Source of the DNA: Micrococcales bacterium
Lineage (GTDB): Bacteria; Actinomycetota; Actinomycetes; Actinomycetales; Dermatophilaceae
DNA: 35,028 nt
Direction: 5' to 3'
Assembly (NCBI GenBank): GCA_014763705.1
Contig: JACXUW010000003.1
Location: 1 to 35,028, forward strand
In this document: positions 12,518 through 20,764 of the stretch, piece by piece
Position numbering within the stretch: the first letter of the stretch is position 1
Layout of the letters: each line of letters starts with the position of its first letter
Position numbers and translations under genes: made by a program
Notes under the pieces: model-generated
Database searches by the model: none
What the model saw: only the letters and a program-made list of their open reading frames with translations
Told to the model about the DNA's origin: nothing

Positions 12518-13770
12518 GACCGCGAGCCTCCCTCGAACTGGCGGGCCAGCGCGTGGTCGAGGGCCCGGAGGAGCTCGGGGTCGCCCACCGCCCCGGCGAC
12601 GACCTCGCGCGCCTGGGTTGGCGCGAGCACCGGCCCCGAGGGCGAGCCCACCGTCGTCAGGACGTCGTAGGTGTCGGCGAGCCCGACGATGCGCGCGGGC
12701 AGCGACAGCCCGCCGGAGGGTTCAAGGCCGCCCCGGTGGCGCCGGATGGGGTCGAGCGAGCCGTGGAGGAAGCTCAGGTCGTGGAGGATCGCGGCTCCGC
12801 GCTCGGGGTAGTCGAGGAGGTGGTCGCGGTCGGTGAGGTCGATGGCGCGCGCGACCCGGGTCGGCAGGCTGGTCTGGCCCAGGTCGTGGAGCATCCCCGC
12901 GACCCGGGTGTCGGTGACCTGCTGCGGTCCGAGGCCCAGGTGCTCGGCCATGTGGGCACTGAGCTGCGCGACGCGGGCGCTGTGCCCCCCGAGCCGCGGC
13001 GCCTTCGCCTCCAGCGCGGCGACGAGCACCTCGAGGGCGCGCTGCTGGCCCTCGAGCTCCTCGGCCCGCTGGCGGTAGATCCACTGCGCGACGACGAGCG
13101 GTGCGAGGACGATGGCGGCGGCGACCGGCCCGAGGTTCGCCAGCACCCAGAGCACGATCATGATGAACGCGATGACGCCGTGCGCGACGTACGCGAACCC
13201 GGTGCCCCGGACCACCGCGAGCATCTGGCCGCGCATCGGGATGCCCTCGGCGACCCGCTTGACGCCGGCGAGCGCGACGAGGTTGGCCACCGCCTGCGCG
13301 ACGACGGCGACGAGGAGCGGCACGGCGAGCCCGAGGACGATCTGCGGGACGTCGCGCAGCCGCTCCGGGCTCGTGGTCCCCCCGACGACGATGAAGGCGA
13401 TGCCCCCCACGCACCCGTGCAGCGAGAACTGCGCCGCGTTGAAGACACGCCGCTGCAGCGGTGCGTGCTTGCCCTGCGAGATGCCGAGGACGGCGCCGAT
13501 CACGGCGACACCGGCGGGACCGACGATGGCCTGCCCGGCGAGCAGGATGACGCCCGACAGCGAGACCCGCACCTGCCCCTCGACGACGGCGTCCGGGAGC
13601 ACGACGTGGAGGGCGGCGAGGAGGATGAAGACGCCCAGCGCCGCGAACTGGTCGAGCCCGTACGCGATCTCCGACCAGACCGCCAGACCGACCGCGAGGG
13701 CCGCGACGGCCGTGATGTACACGGCCGTCGCGGCCCCGCGACTCCTGGGCTCCCGGGGCGCTCCCTTCAC
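12514..13770 (-). CDS. membrane protein with C-terminal HD-GYP-like domain
   Basis: N-terminal hydrophobic helices, then GGHSARVAQLSAHMAEHLGLGPQQVTDTRVAGMLHDLGQTSLP...YPERGAAIL...IRRHRGGLEPSGGLSLPARIVGLADTYDVLT; ATGA overlap with the next gene. Confidence 0.87.
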   Translation of the reverse strand: MKGAPREPRSRGAATAVYITAVAALAVGLAVWSEIAYGLDQFAALGVFILLAALHVVLPDAVVEGQVRVSLSGVILLAGQAIVGPAGVAVIGAVLGISQGKHAPLQRRVFNAAQFSLHGCVGGIAFIVVGGTTSPERLRDVPQIVLGLAVPLLVAVVAQAVANLVALAGVKRVAEGIPMRGQMLAVVRGTGFAYVAHGVIAFIMIVLWVLANLGPVAAAIVLAPLVVAQWIYRQRAEELEGQQRALEVLVAALEAKAPRLGGHSARVAQLSAHMAEHLGLGPQQVTDTRVAGMLHDLGQTSLPTRVARAIDLTDRDHLLDYPERGAAILHDLSFLHGSLDPIRRHRGGLEPSGGLSLPARIVGLADTYDVLTTVGSPSGPVLAPTQAREVVAGAVGDPELLRALDHALARQFEGGSRS

Positions 13771-13792
13771 GGACGACGCCCGGGGTCAGCGG

Positions 13793-13927
13793 TCACCAAC
13801 CCCAGCTGGACCAACCCCAGCTGGACGCCTTGAGGTCGACCTGGGCGGCGGAGGCCGGTGCCGTGGCGCCGATGGTGGCGATGGTGGCGAGAAGAGCGGC
13901 AGCGGCGAGAGTACGGAACGTGCGCAT
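13793..13927 (-). CDS. 44-aa secreted peptide with C-terminal tandem SSWGW repeat
   Basis: MRTFRTLAAAALLATIATIGATAPASA|AQVDLKASSWGWSSWGW; clear Sec signal peptide with AxA site, RBS GGAAGG upstream, 22 nt before the HD-domain gene. Confidence 0.75.
   Translation of the reverse strand: MRTFRTLAAAALLATIATIGATAPASAAQVDLKASSWGWSSWGW
13796..13825 (-). repeat. perfect 15-bp tandem duplication encoding SSWGW-SSWGW
   Basis: (TCCAGCTGGGGTTGG)x2 on the minus strand, followed directly by TGA stop. Confidence 0.95.
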
Positions 13928-13995
13928 GATGTGTGTCCTTCCAGAGGGTGAGATGACCCCAGCCCTGGCTCTCCGGGGCGGCCGGGGACGGTCAG

Positions 13996-14024
13996 ATTCT
14001 TTCACGCGAGACGGTGTGCGACAA
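13996..14024 (-). promoter_or_regulatory. candidate housekeeping-type promoter for the peptide/HD operon
   Basis: TTGTCG-N17-AAGAAT on the minus strand, about 60-70 nt upstream of the peptide ATG. Confidence 0.4.
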
Positions 14025-14082
14025 TCACTGTGGTCCCACGGGCTCGCGTGTCGTCGGACACCGGCCCATCCCAGACGAGAGG

Positions 14083-14349
14083 TCACCATGAGCAAGCGCG
14101 CCCGCAAGCGTCGCTCGCGCAAGGGCAACAAGGCCAACCACGGCCGCAAGCCCAACGCCTGAGCGACCCGCTGACGACGGCCTTGACCGCCGCGTCGAGG
14201 TCGTGCTCGGCGAGGCACGGCCGGCACTCGGCGAGGTGGGTCGCCACGCGCCTGACCTCCTCGGGGCTCATCTCGCCGTCGAGGTACTCGTAGATGTGGT
14301 GGAGGACCTCGGAACAGTCGCTGTGGCCCTCGTGCTGGGTGCCGCCCAT
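14083..14349 (-). CDS. rsrA: zinc-binding anti-sigma factor of the mycothiol/thiol stress system (RsrA/RshA family), atypical C-terminus
   Basis: [62 protein letters not shown] motif (HxxxCxxC). TGATG overlap with sigR. Confidence 0.85.
   Translation of the reverse strand: MGGTQHEGHSDCSEVLHHIYEYLDGEMSPEEVRRVATHLAECRPCLAEHDLDAAVKAVVSGSLRRWACGRGWPCCPCASDACGRACSW
14088..14162 (+). CDS. 50S ribosomal protein bL37 (actinobacterial small ribosomal protein)
   Basis: 24 aa MSKRARKRRSRKGNKANHGRKPNA, very basic, with conserved KANHG(K/R)xPNA tail; located beside rsrA. Confidence 0.82.
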   Translation: MSKRARKRRSRKGNKANHGRKPNA

Positions 14350-14981
14350 CACTCCTCCTCCGCCGCGACGAGGCCGCGCTCGCGCGCGTAGCCGGTGAGC
14401 AGGGAGCGCAGCTGGCGCCGGCCGCGGTGCAGCCGCGACATCACGGTGCCGATCGGGGTGCCCATGATCTCGGCGATCTCCTTGTAGGCGAAGCCCTCGA
14501 CGTCGGCGAGGTAGACGGCCAGCCGGAAGTCCTCGGGCAGCTCGCGCAGGGCGCGGGTGACCTCGGTGTCGGGGAGGTGCTCGAGGGCCTGGGCCTCGGC
14601 CGACTTCAGGCCGGCGGAGGTGTGCGACTCGGCCCGGGCCAGCTGGTAGTCCTCGACCTCGGCGGCGTCGGACTGCTGCGGCTCGCGCTGCTTCTTGCGG
14701 TAGCTGTTGATGTAGGTGTTGGTGAGGATGCGGTACATCCACGCCTTGAGGTTGGTCCCCGGCCGGTACTGGTGGAACGCCGCGTAGGCCTTCGCGTAGG
14801 TCTCCTGGAGCAGGTCCTCGGCGTCGGCCGGGTTGCGCGTCGTGCGCATCGCGGCGGCGTACAGCTGGTCGATCAGGGGCAGCGCCTCGCGCTCGAAGCG
14901 CGCCTGACGCTCCTGCGGGGTCTCGGTCGCGAGGTCGACCTCGACGGAGGTCTCCTCGAGGGGGGTCTGGGGGGTGCTCAT
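14349..14981 (-). CDS. sigR: RNA polymerase sigma factor SigR/SigH family (ECF)
   Basis: [101 protein letters not shown]...[17 protein letters not shown]. Confidence 0.95.
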   Translation of the reverse strand: MSTPQTPLEETSVEVDLATETPQERQARFEREALPLIDQLYAAAMRTTRNPADAEDLLQETYAKAYAAFHQYRPGTNLKAWMYRILTNTYINSYRKKQREPQQSDAAEVEDYQLARAESHTSAGLKSAEAQALEHLPDTEVTRALRELPEDFRLAVYLADVEGFAYKEIAEIMGTPIGTVMSRLHRGRRQLRSLLTGYARERGLVAAEEE

Positions 14982-15075
14982 CGCCTCCCAGCCTATCCGG
15001 GCCCTGGGACGGGTCGAGGTGTCGAGGACGAACACGAACACTGCCTCCGGGTCGGGGAACGCTGACCCAGCCGAG

Positions 15076-15101
15076 AACGCCGGGCGCGCCCGGGACATTC
15101 C
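15076..15101 (-). promoter_or_regulatory. predicted sigma-R-dependent (autoregulatory) promoter of sigR
   Basis: GGAAT (15101-15097) - N18 - GTT (15078-15076) on the minus strand; matches SigR consensus GGAAT-N18-GTT. Confidence 0.82.
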
Positions 15102-15106
15102 GCCGC

Positions 15107-15730
15107 TCAGCCCTGTGGCGGCACCGCCGCGAGGGAGGCGAGCACGGCCGCGGCCACGGCGCCGGCCGAGCGGCCGAGGGCGTGCGGTCCCGCGACCGTG
15201 GTCAGGGTCGCTCCGGGGGGCAGCACGGCCCGGACCTCGTCCGGGGTGCCGAACGGGTCGGTGGTGCCCTGGACGACGTGGACCGGCAGGCCCGCCTCCG
15301 CCGGCCGGGCGAGCTCGGCGGCCCGCGAGCGCTCGGGACGGCCGGGCGGGTGCAGCGGGAAGGAGAGCGCGAGGACGGCGTCCGCCCCCACCGCCGCGGC
15401 GGTGCGGCAGGCGACCCGCGCCCCCGCGCTGCGGCCGCCGACGACGAGGGTGCCGGCCCGCGGCAGGGCCTCGAGCACCGCGAGCCAGCCGACGTCGAGC
15501 GTCGCCGGCGCCGGGCCGACCCGTCGGCCGGCGACCCGCCACGGCTGGTCGACGAGGACGACCCGCCAGCCGGCGGCGACCGCGGCGTCCCGGGTGGAGG
15601 TGACGTCGAGGGTCCACCGCAGTCCGCCGGCCCCGTGCCCGAGGACGAGGGTGCCGACCGGGGCGTCCGCAGGCTCGGTGGTCGTGGCCCGCGCCTCGCC
15701 CGCCGGCGTCGGGACGAGGCGCTCGCTCAC
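15107..15730 (-). CDS. alpha/beta hydrolase (dienelactone-hydrolase-like family)
   Basis: [20 protein letters not shown]...[11 protein letters not shown]...[18 protein letters not shown] (GxSxG-type GRSAG), [15 protein letters not shown]...GPHAL. Confidence 0.85.
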   Translation of the reverse strand: MSERLVPTPAGEARATTTEPADAPVGTLVLGHGAGGLRWTLDVTSTRDAAVAAGWRVVLVDQPWRVAGRRVGPAPATLDVGWLAVLEALPRAGTLVVGGRSAGARVACRTAAAVGADAVLALSFPLHPPGRPERSRAAELARPAEAGLPVHVVQGTTDPFGTPDEVRAVLPPGATLTTVAGPHALGRSAGAVAAAVLASLAAVPPQG

Positions 15731-16566
15731 CGCTGCACCCCGATGACCTCGCCGGTCATCGGGTCGAGGACCCCGACGAGCTCCTCGGGAGGTGGCGGCT
15801 CGAGCAGCTGAGGCCCGTTGGCCCGGTTGCCGCTGACCGCCCGCGAGACCGGATGGGCCGTGAACCGTCCCGGCGGGCGTGGGGCGAGCAGGTCGAGCAC
15901 GTCGGCGGCGCCGGTCCCCGGGTCGAGCCAGCGGGCCCACTCGTCCGCCTCGAGGACCACCGGCTGACGGTCGTGGATGCGGTCCAGCCCCGGTTCGGCG
16001 GCGCCGGTGAGCACGGTGAAGGTGGTGAGCCAGGCCATCGGGTCGTCGGGGTCGGTGACCGCGGGGTCGCGCCAGAACTCGTAGAGGCCGGCCATCGCGA
16101 CGCTCGCGCCGTCGGCCCGGCTCGTGAAGAACGGCTGCTTGCGGGGCTTGCCCTTCGCGTCGGTCGCGGTCGGCGAGGCCTGCCACTCGTACCAGCCCTG
16201 GGCCGGGACGAGGCAGCGCCGCGCGGCCAGGGCCCGGGCGAACGACGGCTTGTCCGCGACCGACTCCACCCGCGCGTTGATCATCCGCACGCCCCCCTTG
16301 GGGTCCTTGGACCAGCTGGGGACCAGGCCCCAGGTGAGCAGCCGCAGCTGGCGCCGGGCGGCGGCCTCGCGGTCCTCCCGTGGCGGCCGGGCGAGGACGA
16401 CGGGCGCCTGCTTGGTCGGGGCCATGTTGTAGTCGGGCCGCCCGGCCGGCGGGTCCTGCGGGTTGACGAGCACGCTGCGGGCCGGCTCGGCGGTGCGGTC
16501 CTCCTCGACCTCGAACTCGAGGACCAGCTCGTCCGGGTTGGCCGTCGCGGCGTAGCGCCCACACAT
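15727..16566 (-). CDS. SOS response-associated peptidase (SRAP/YedK/HMCES family)
   Basis: [14 protein letters not shown] (catalytic Cys2), [52 protein letters not shown]. Confidence 0.96.
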   Translation of the reverse strand: MCGRYAATANPDELVLEFEVEEDRTAEPARSVLVNPQDPPAGRPDYNMAPTKQAPVVLARPPREDREAAARRQLRLLTWGLVPSWSKDPKGGVRMINARVESVADKPSFARALAARRCLVPAQGWYEWQASPTATDAKGKPRKQPFFTSRADGASVAMAGLYEFWRDPAVTDPDDPMAWLTTFTVLTGAAEPGLDRIHDRQPVVLEADEWARWLDPGTGAADVLDLLAPRPPGRFTAHPVSRAVSGNRANGPQLLEPPPPEELVGVLDPMTGEVIGVQR

Positions 16567-16653
16567 GGTGCTCAGGCTACGCAGCGCAGGGCCGACCAAC
16601 TACGGTAGGGAGGGAGGTCCTGACCAGCAGCGACCCCGACCCGGAGGTACCGG

Positions 16654-17196
16654 ATGTCCGTGGTGCGCCGCATCGCCCGACCGCTCCTCGCGTCGACGTT
16701 CGTCGTCAGCGGCGTCGACCAGCTCAAGCACCCGTCGTCGAAGTCCGAGAAGGCCCGGCCGGTCGTCGAGAAGGTCGCGCCACTGCTCGGGCTCCCCGAC
16801 GACACCGAGCTGCTCGTGCGCGCCAACGGCATCGTCATGGTCGGCGCCGGCACGATGCTCGCGCTCGGTCGCTTCCCGCGGGTGGCCGCGGGGGTGCTCG
16901 CGGCCTCGCTCGTCCCCACCACGGTCGCCGCGCACCGGTACTGGCAGGAGGAGGACCCCGAGGTCCGGGCCCAGCAGCGCACCCACCTGCTGAAGAACCT
17001 CGGCCTGCTCGGCGGCCTGCTCCTCGCGGCGGTCGACACCGAGGGACGGCCGGGCCTGGCCTACCGGGCCCACCTCGCGAGCGAGAGCGTGCACCGCGCC
17101 GCCCGGACGACCCGGCGGGAGGCCCGCCACCTGGCCCACTCCGCCACCACCGAGGCCAAGCTCAAGGCGGCCCAGGCCCAGCATGCCTTCTCCTGA
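16654..17196 (+). CDS. DoxX family membrane protein
   Basis: [41 protein letters not shown]...[42 protein letters not shown]. Confidence 0.85.
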   Translation: MSVVRRIARPLLASTFVVSGVDQLKHPSSKSEKARPVVEKVAPLLGLPDDTELLVRANGIVMVGAGTMLALGRFPRVAAGVLAASLVPTTVAAHRYWQEEDPEVRAQQRTHLLKNLGLLGGLLLAAVDTEGRPGLAYRAHLASESVHRAARTTRREARHLAHSATTEAKLKAAQAQHAFS

Positions 17197-18475
17197 CTGG
17201 ACCGCACCGACCGCCGAGGGACCGGTCCACGCCCGCGTCGTCCTCCCCGGCAGCAAGTCCCTCACCAACCGCTACCTGGTCCTCTCCGCCCTCGCCGGCG
17301 ACGTCTCGCGGCTGCGGGCGCCGCTCCGCTCGCGGGACACCCTCCTCATGGCCGACGCGCTGCGCACCCTCGGGGTCGGGGTCGAGGACGTCGACGACGG
17401 CGACTGGCTGGTCACCCCGGCCCCGCTGACCGGCGGGGGCCGGGTCGACTGCGGGCTGGCCGGCAACGTCATGCGCTTCGTGCCGCCCCTCGCCGGCCTC
17501 GCCACCGGCCCGACCCGTTTCGACGGCGACGAGGGCGCGCGGCGACGTCCGATGGCCCCGGTGCTCGAGGCGCTACGCACGCTCGGGGTCGAGGTCGACG
17601 ACGCGGGCCGCGGCGGACTCCCGTTCACCGTCCACGGCACCGGACGGGTGCGCGGCGGCACGGTGACGATGGACGCGTCGGCGTCCTCGCAGTTCGTCTC
17701 CGGACTGCTCCTCTCGGCCGCTCGCTTCGACGACGGGGTCACCGTCCGCCACGACGGCAAGGCGCTGCCGAGCCTGCCCCACATCGAGATGACCGTCGAG
17801 ACCCTCCGGGATGCCGGGGTGGTCGTCGACGACGCCGACGTGCACACCTGGCGGGTCGAGCCCAGCGAGGTCAACGCCCTGGACGTCCAGGTCGAGCCCG
17901 ACCTGTCCAACGCGGCCCAGTTCCTCGCCGCGGCGCTCGTCACCGGCGGGTCGGTGCACGTCCCCGGCTGGCCGCAGTACACGACGCAGGGCGGCGACTT
18001 CGTCCGCGAGGTCCTCGACATGATGGGGGCCGAGGTGGTCCTCGACCGCTCCGGACTCACCGTCACCGGCGCCGGCGGCATCCTCGGGGTGGACGTCGAC
18101 CTCCACGACTCCAGCGAGCTGACGCCCGTGGTCGCGGCGCTGGCCGCGCTCGCCGAGGGCCCAAGCATCATCCGCGGCGTGGCCCACGTCCGCGGGCACG
18201 AGACCGACCGCCTCGCCGCGCTGAGCACCGAGCTCGGCGCGCTCGGAGCCGAGGTCGAGGAGACCGACGACGGCCTGCGCGTCTCTCCGAGACCGCTGCG
18301 CGGCAAGGTCTTCCACACCTACCACGACCACCGCATGGTGATGGCAGCTGCGGTGCTCGGGCTCGCCGTCCCCGGGGTGGTCGTCGAGGACGTCGGCACC
18401 GTGGCCAAGACGATGCCCGAGTTCACGACGCTCTGGGACCGCATGCTCCACGAGCGGGTCACCGCGGACGCGTGA
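17183..18475 (+). CDS. aroA: 3-phosphoshikimate 1-carboxyvinyltransferase (EPSP synthase)
   Basis: [74 protein letters not shown]. Confidence 0.97.
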   Translation: MPSPDWTAPTAEGPVHARVVLPGSKSLTNRYLVLSALAGDVSRLRAPLRSRDTLLMADALRTLGVGVEDVDDGDWLVTPAPLTGGGRVDCGLAGNVMRFVPPLAGLATGPTRFDGDEGARRRPMAPVLEALRTLGVEVDDAGRGGLPFTVHGTGRVRGGTVTMDASASSQFVSGLLLSAARFDDGVTVRHDGKALPSLPHIEMTVETLRDAGVVVDDADVHTWRVEPSEVNALDVQVEPDLSNAAQFLAAALVTGGSVHVPGWPQYTTQGGDFVREVLDMMGAEVVLDRSGLTVTGAGGILGVDVDLHDSSELTPVVAALAALAEGPSIIRGVAHVRGHETDRLAALSTELGALGAEVEETDDGLRVSPRPLRGKVFHTYHDHRMVMAAAVLGLAVPGVVVEDVGTVAKTMPEFTTLWDRMLHERVTADA

Positions 18476-19500
18476 TGGCGAGGTCGCCCCGGGACTACGA
18501 CGAGTCCGACGTCCGGATCCGCCCCAACCGTCGCGGCTCGCGGCCACGCACCAAGGACCGTCCGAAGCACGAGGACGCCGTGCTCGGCCGCGTGCTCGGG
18601 GTCGACCGCGGCCGCTACCGGGTGCGCGTCGGGGGCGCGGGCGACCACCACGACCTCGTCGCGATGCGGGCCCGCGAGCTGGGCCGCAAGGGCATCGTCG
18701 TCGGCGACGAGGTGCACCTCGTCGGCGACACGACCGGCACCGACGGGAGCCTGGCGCGCATCGTGCGGATCACCGACCGCGAGACGGTGCTGCGCCGCAC
18801 CGCCGACGACACCGACCCGGTCGAGCGGGTCCTCGTCGCCAACGCCGACCAGCTCGTCGTCGTCTCGGCGCTGACCAACCCCGAGCCCCGTCCGCGGCTC
18901 ATCGACCGCTGTCTCGTCGCGGCCTACGACGCCGGGATGGACCCGCTCCTCGTCCTCACCAAGGCCGACCTCACCGACCCGGCGCCGTTCCTCGAGCAGT
19001 ACGCGCCGCTCTCGGTGCCACACGTCGTCACCTCGCGCCTCGAGGACGGCATCGACGGGCTGGACGCCCTGCGCGACGCGCTGCACGGCCGGGTCAGCGT
19101 GCTCGTCGGCCACTCCGGGGTCGGCAAGTCCACCCTCGTCAACGCGCTCGTCCCGGAGGCCGAGCGCGCCACCGGCGTCGTCAACGACGTCACCGGGCGC
19201 GGGCGGCACACCTCGACCTCGGCCGTCGCCCTGCCGCTGCCCGACGACGACGGCTGGGTCGTCGACACCCCGGGCGTGCGCTCGTTCGGGCTGGCCCACG
19301 TCGACCCCACGCGCATCGTGCACCACTTCCCCGACCTCGAGCCGGGCACCGCCCAGTGCCCCCGCGGCTGCACGCACGACGAGGAGGAGTGCGGCCTGGA
19401 CGCCTGGGTCGAGAGCGGCGCCGCCGGCCCCGCCGGCCCGGCGCGCCTGGAGTCGCTGCGGCGGCTGCTGCGGACGCGGACGGCCGCCGGCGAGGACTGA
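18475..19500 (+). CDS. rsgA: ribosome small subunit-dependent GTPase A
   Basis: VLVVVSALTNPEP-type region, circularly permuted GTPase motifs LTKADL, VGHSGVGKSTLVNAL, DTPGVRSFGL and a C-terminal Cys/His zinc site. GTG at 18472 is an alternative start. Confidence 0.95.
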   Translation: MARSPRDYDESDVRIRPNRRGSRPRTKDRPKHEDAVLGRVLGVDRGRYRVRVGGAGDHHDLVAMRARELGRKGIVVGDEVHLVGDTTGTDGSLARIVRITDRETVLRRTADDTDPVERVLVANADQLVVVSALTNPEPRPRLIDRCLVAAYDAGMDPLLVLTKADLTDPAPFLEQYAPLSVPHVVTSRLEDGIDGLDALRDALHGRVSVLVGHSGVGKSTLVNALVPEAERATGVVNDVTGRGRHTSTSAVALPLPDDDGWVVDTPGVRSFGLAHVDPTRIVHHFPDLEPGTAQCPRGCTHDEEECGLDAWVESGAAGPAGPARLESLRRLLRTRTAAGED

Positions 19501-19518
19501 GTCCCGCCGGCGGCCGTC
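19479..19518. terminator. hairpin terminator spanning the rsgA stop codon
   Basis: gacggccgccggcg-a-ggac-TGA-gtcc-cgccggcggccgtc: 14 + 4 bp stem, one bulged A, triloop is the rsgA TGA stop. Confidence 0.75.
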
Positions 19519-19537
19519 GGTGGTCGCGCCCCGCGCG

Positions 19538-20764
19538 TCAGCGCGGGCGGTCCTGCGGGTCCTCGGTGAGTGCCGAGAGGTCGTCGGGACGCCTCGCCGG
19601 CGGGTCCATCGCCTCCGCCCGCTCGGCGGTCGAGTCCGCCTGCGAGGAGCCGAGCTCCTCACCGCCACCCGCGGCGCCGAGGCCCGCGCCGCTGTCGGGC
19701 ACGTCGCCGACCTCGGTCGTCGTGAACCGGGTGTCCGGCTGCAGGCCGCTGACGTCGGTGGTCTCGACGATGACCCGGGGCTCGGCGAAGTGGCAGGCCG
19801 ACAGGTGCGCGCCGTGGCCGTCGTCGCGCAGCTCGAGCTGCGGCTCCTGCTGGCTGCAGACGTCCTGGGCCTTCCAGCACCGGGTGTGGAACCGGCAGCC
19901 CGAGGGCGGGTTCGCCGGTGAGGGTACGTCGCCGACGAGGACGATCTGGTCGCGCTTGCCGCGCAGGGTCGGGTCGGGCACCGGCACGGCGGAGAGCAGC
20001 GCCTGCGTGTACGGGTGCGTCGGACGCGCGTAGACCTCGTCCTCCTCGCCGAGCTCGGCCATCCGCCCGAGGTACATGACGCCGACGCGGTCCGAGATGT
20101 GCCGGACGACGGACAGGTCGTGCGCGATGAAGACGTAGGCGAGGCCGAGCTCGTCCTGGAGCTTCTCCATGAGGTTGACGACCTGCGCCTGCACCGACAC
20201 GTCGAGCGCGGAGACCGGCTCGTCGCAGACCAGCACCTTCGGGTTGAGCGCGATGCCCCGGGCGATGCCGATGCGCTGGCGCTGGCCGCCGGAGAACTGG
20301 TGCGGGTAGCGGTTGATGTGCTCCGGGTTGAGCCCGACGAGGTCGAGGAGCTCCTGGACGCGCTTGCGGCGCCCGCCCTTCGGCACGACGTCCGCGTGGA
20401 TCTCGAACGGCTCGCCGACGATGTCGCCGACCGTCATCCGCGGGTTGAGCGAGGTGTAGGGGTCCTGGAACACGATCTGGATGTCGCGCCGCAGCCGGCG
20501 GGTGTCCTTCGGCGAGGCGCCGGACCAGTCCTGGCCCTCGAAGACGACGCTGCCCGAGGTCGGCTCCTCGAGCCGCATGAGCAGCCGCCCGAGGGTGGAC
20601 TTGCCACAGCCGGACTCGCCGACGATGCCGAGCGTCTCGCCCTTGTGCAGGTCGAAGCTCACCCCGTCGACGGCCTTGACGTGGCCCACCGTGCGGCGCA
20701 GCACGCCCCGACGGATCGGGTAGTGCTTGACCAGGTTCTGGGCGCTGAGGACGACCTCAGGCAT
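19538..20764 (-). CDS. dppF: dipeptide/oligopeptide ABC transporter ATP-binding protein
   Basis: [67 protein letters not shown]-equivalent FSGGQRQR; C-terminal oligopeptide/dipeptide transporter domain with Cys. Confidence 0.95.
   Translation of the reverse strand: MPEVVLSAQNLVKHYPIRRGVLRRTVGHVKAVDGVSFDLHKGETLGIVGESGCGKSTLGRLLMRLEEPTSGSVVFEGQDWSGASPKDTRRLRRDIQIVFQDPYTSLNPRMTVGDIVGEPFEIHADVVPKGGRRKRVQELLDLVGLNPEHINRYPHQFSGGQRQRIGIARGIALNPKVLVCDEPVSALDVSVQAQVVNLMEKLQDELGLAYVFIAHDLSVVRHISDRVGVMYLGRMAELGEEDEVYARPTHPYTQALLSAVPVPDPTLRGKRDQIVLVGDVPSPANPPSGCRFHTRCWKAQDVCSQQEPQLELRDDGHGAHLSACHFAEPRVIVETTDVSGLQPDTRFTTTEVGDVPDSGAGLGAAGGGEELGSSQADSTAERAEAMDPPARRPDDLSALTEDPQDRPR

Noticed and set aside
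13830-14087. N-terminal extension of the 110-aa plus-strand ORF containing bL37
   Set aside because: Only the last 24 residues match bL37 and have their own RBS/start; the extension is antisense to the peptide gene and promoter region.
13793-14227. 144-aa minus-strand ORF that includes the Trp-repeat peptide
   Set aside because: The upstream part overlaps bL37 and promoter sequence; the signal peptide begins at the internal ATG (13927) with its own RBS.
14981-15107. sigR upstream ATG at 15098 as the primary start
   Set aside because: It overlaps the -35 of the predicted sigma-R promoter, so it is not on that transcript; retained only as a possible alternative isoform start.
19538-19735. Low-complexity C-terminal tail of DppF considered as a possible frameshift
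   Set aside because: Acidic/Ala/Pro-rich tails on DppF-like ATPases are common in actinobacteria and the frame is uninterrupted; not strong enough to call.
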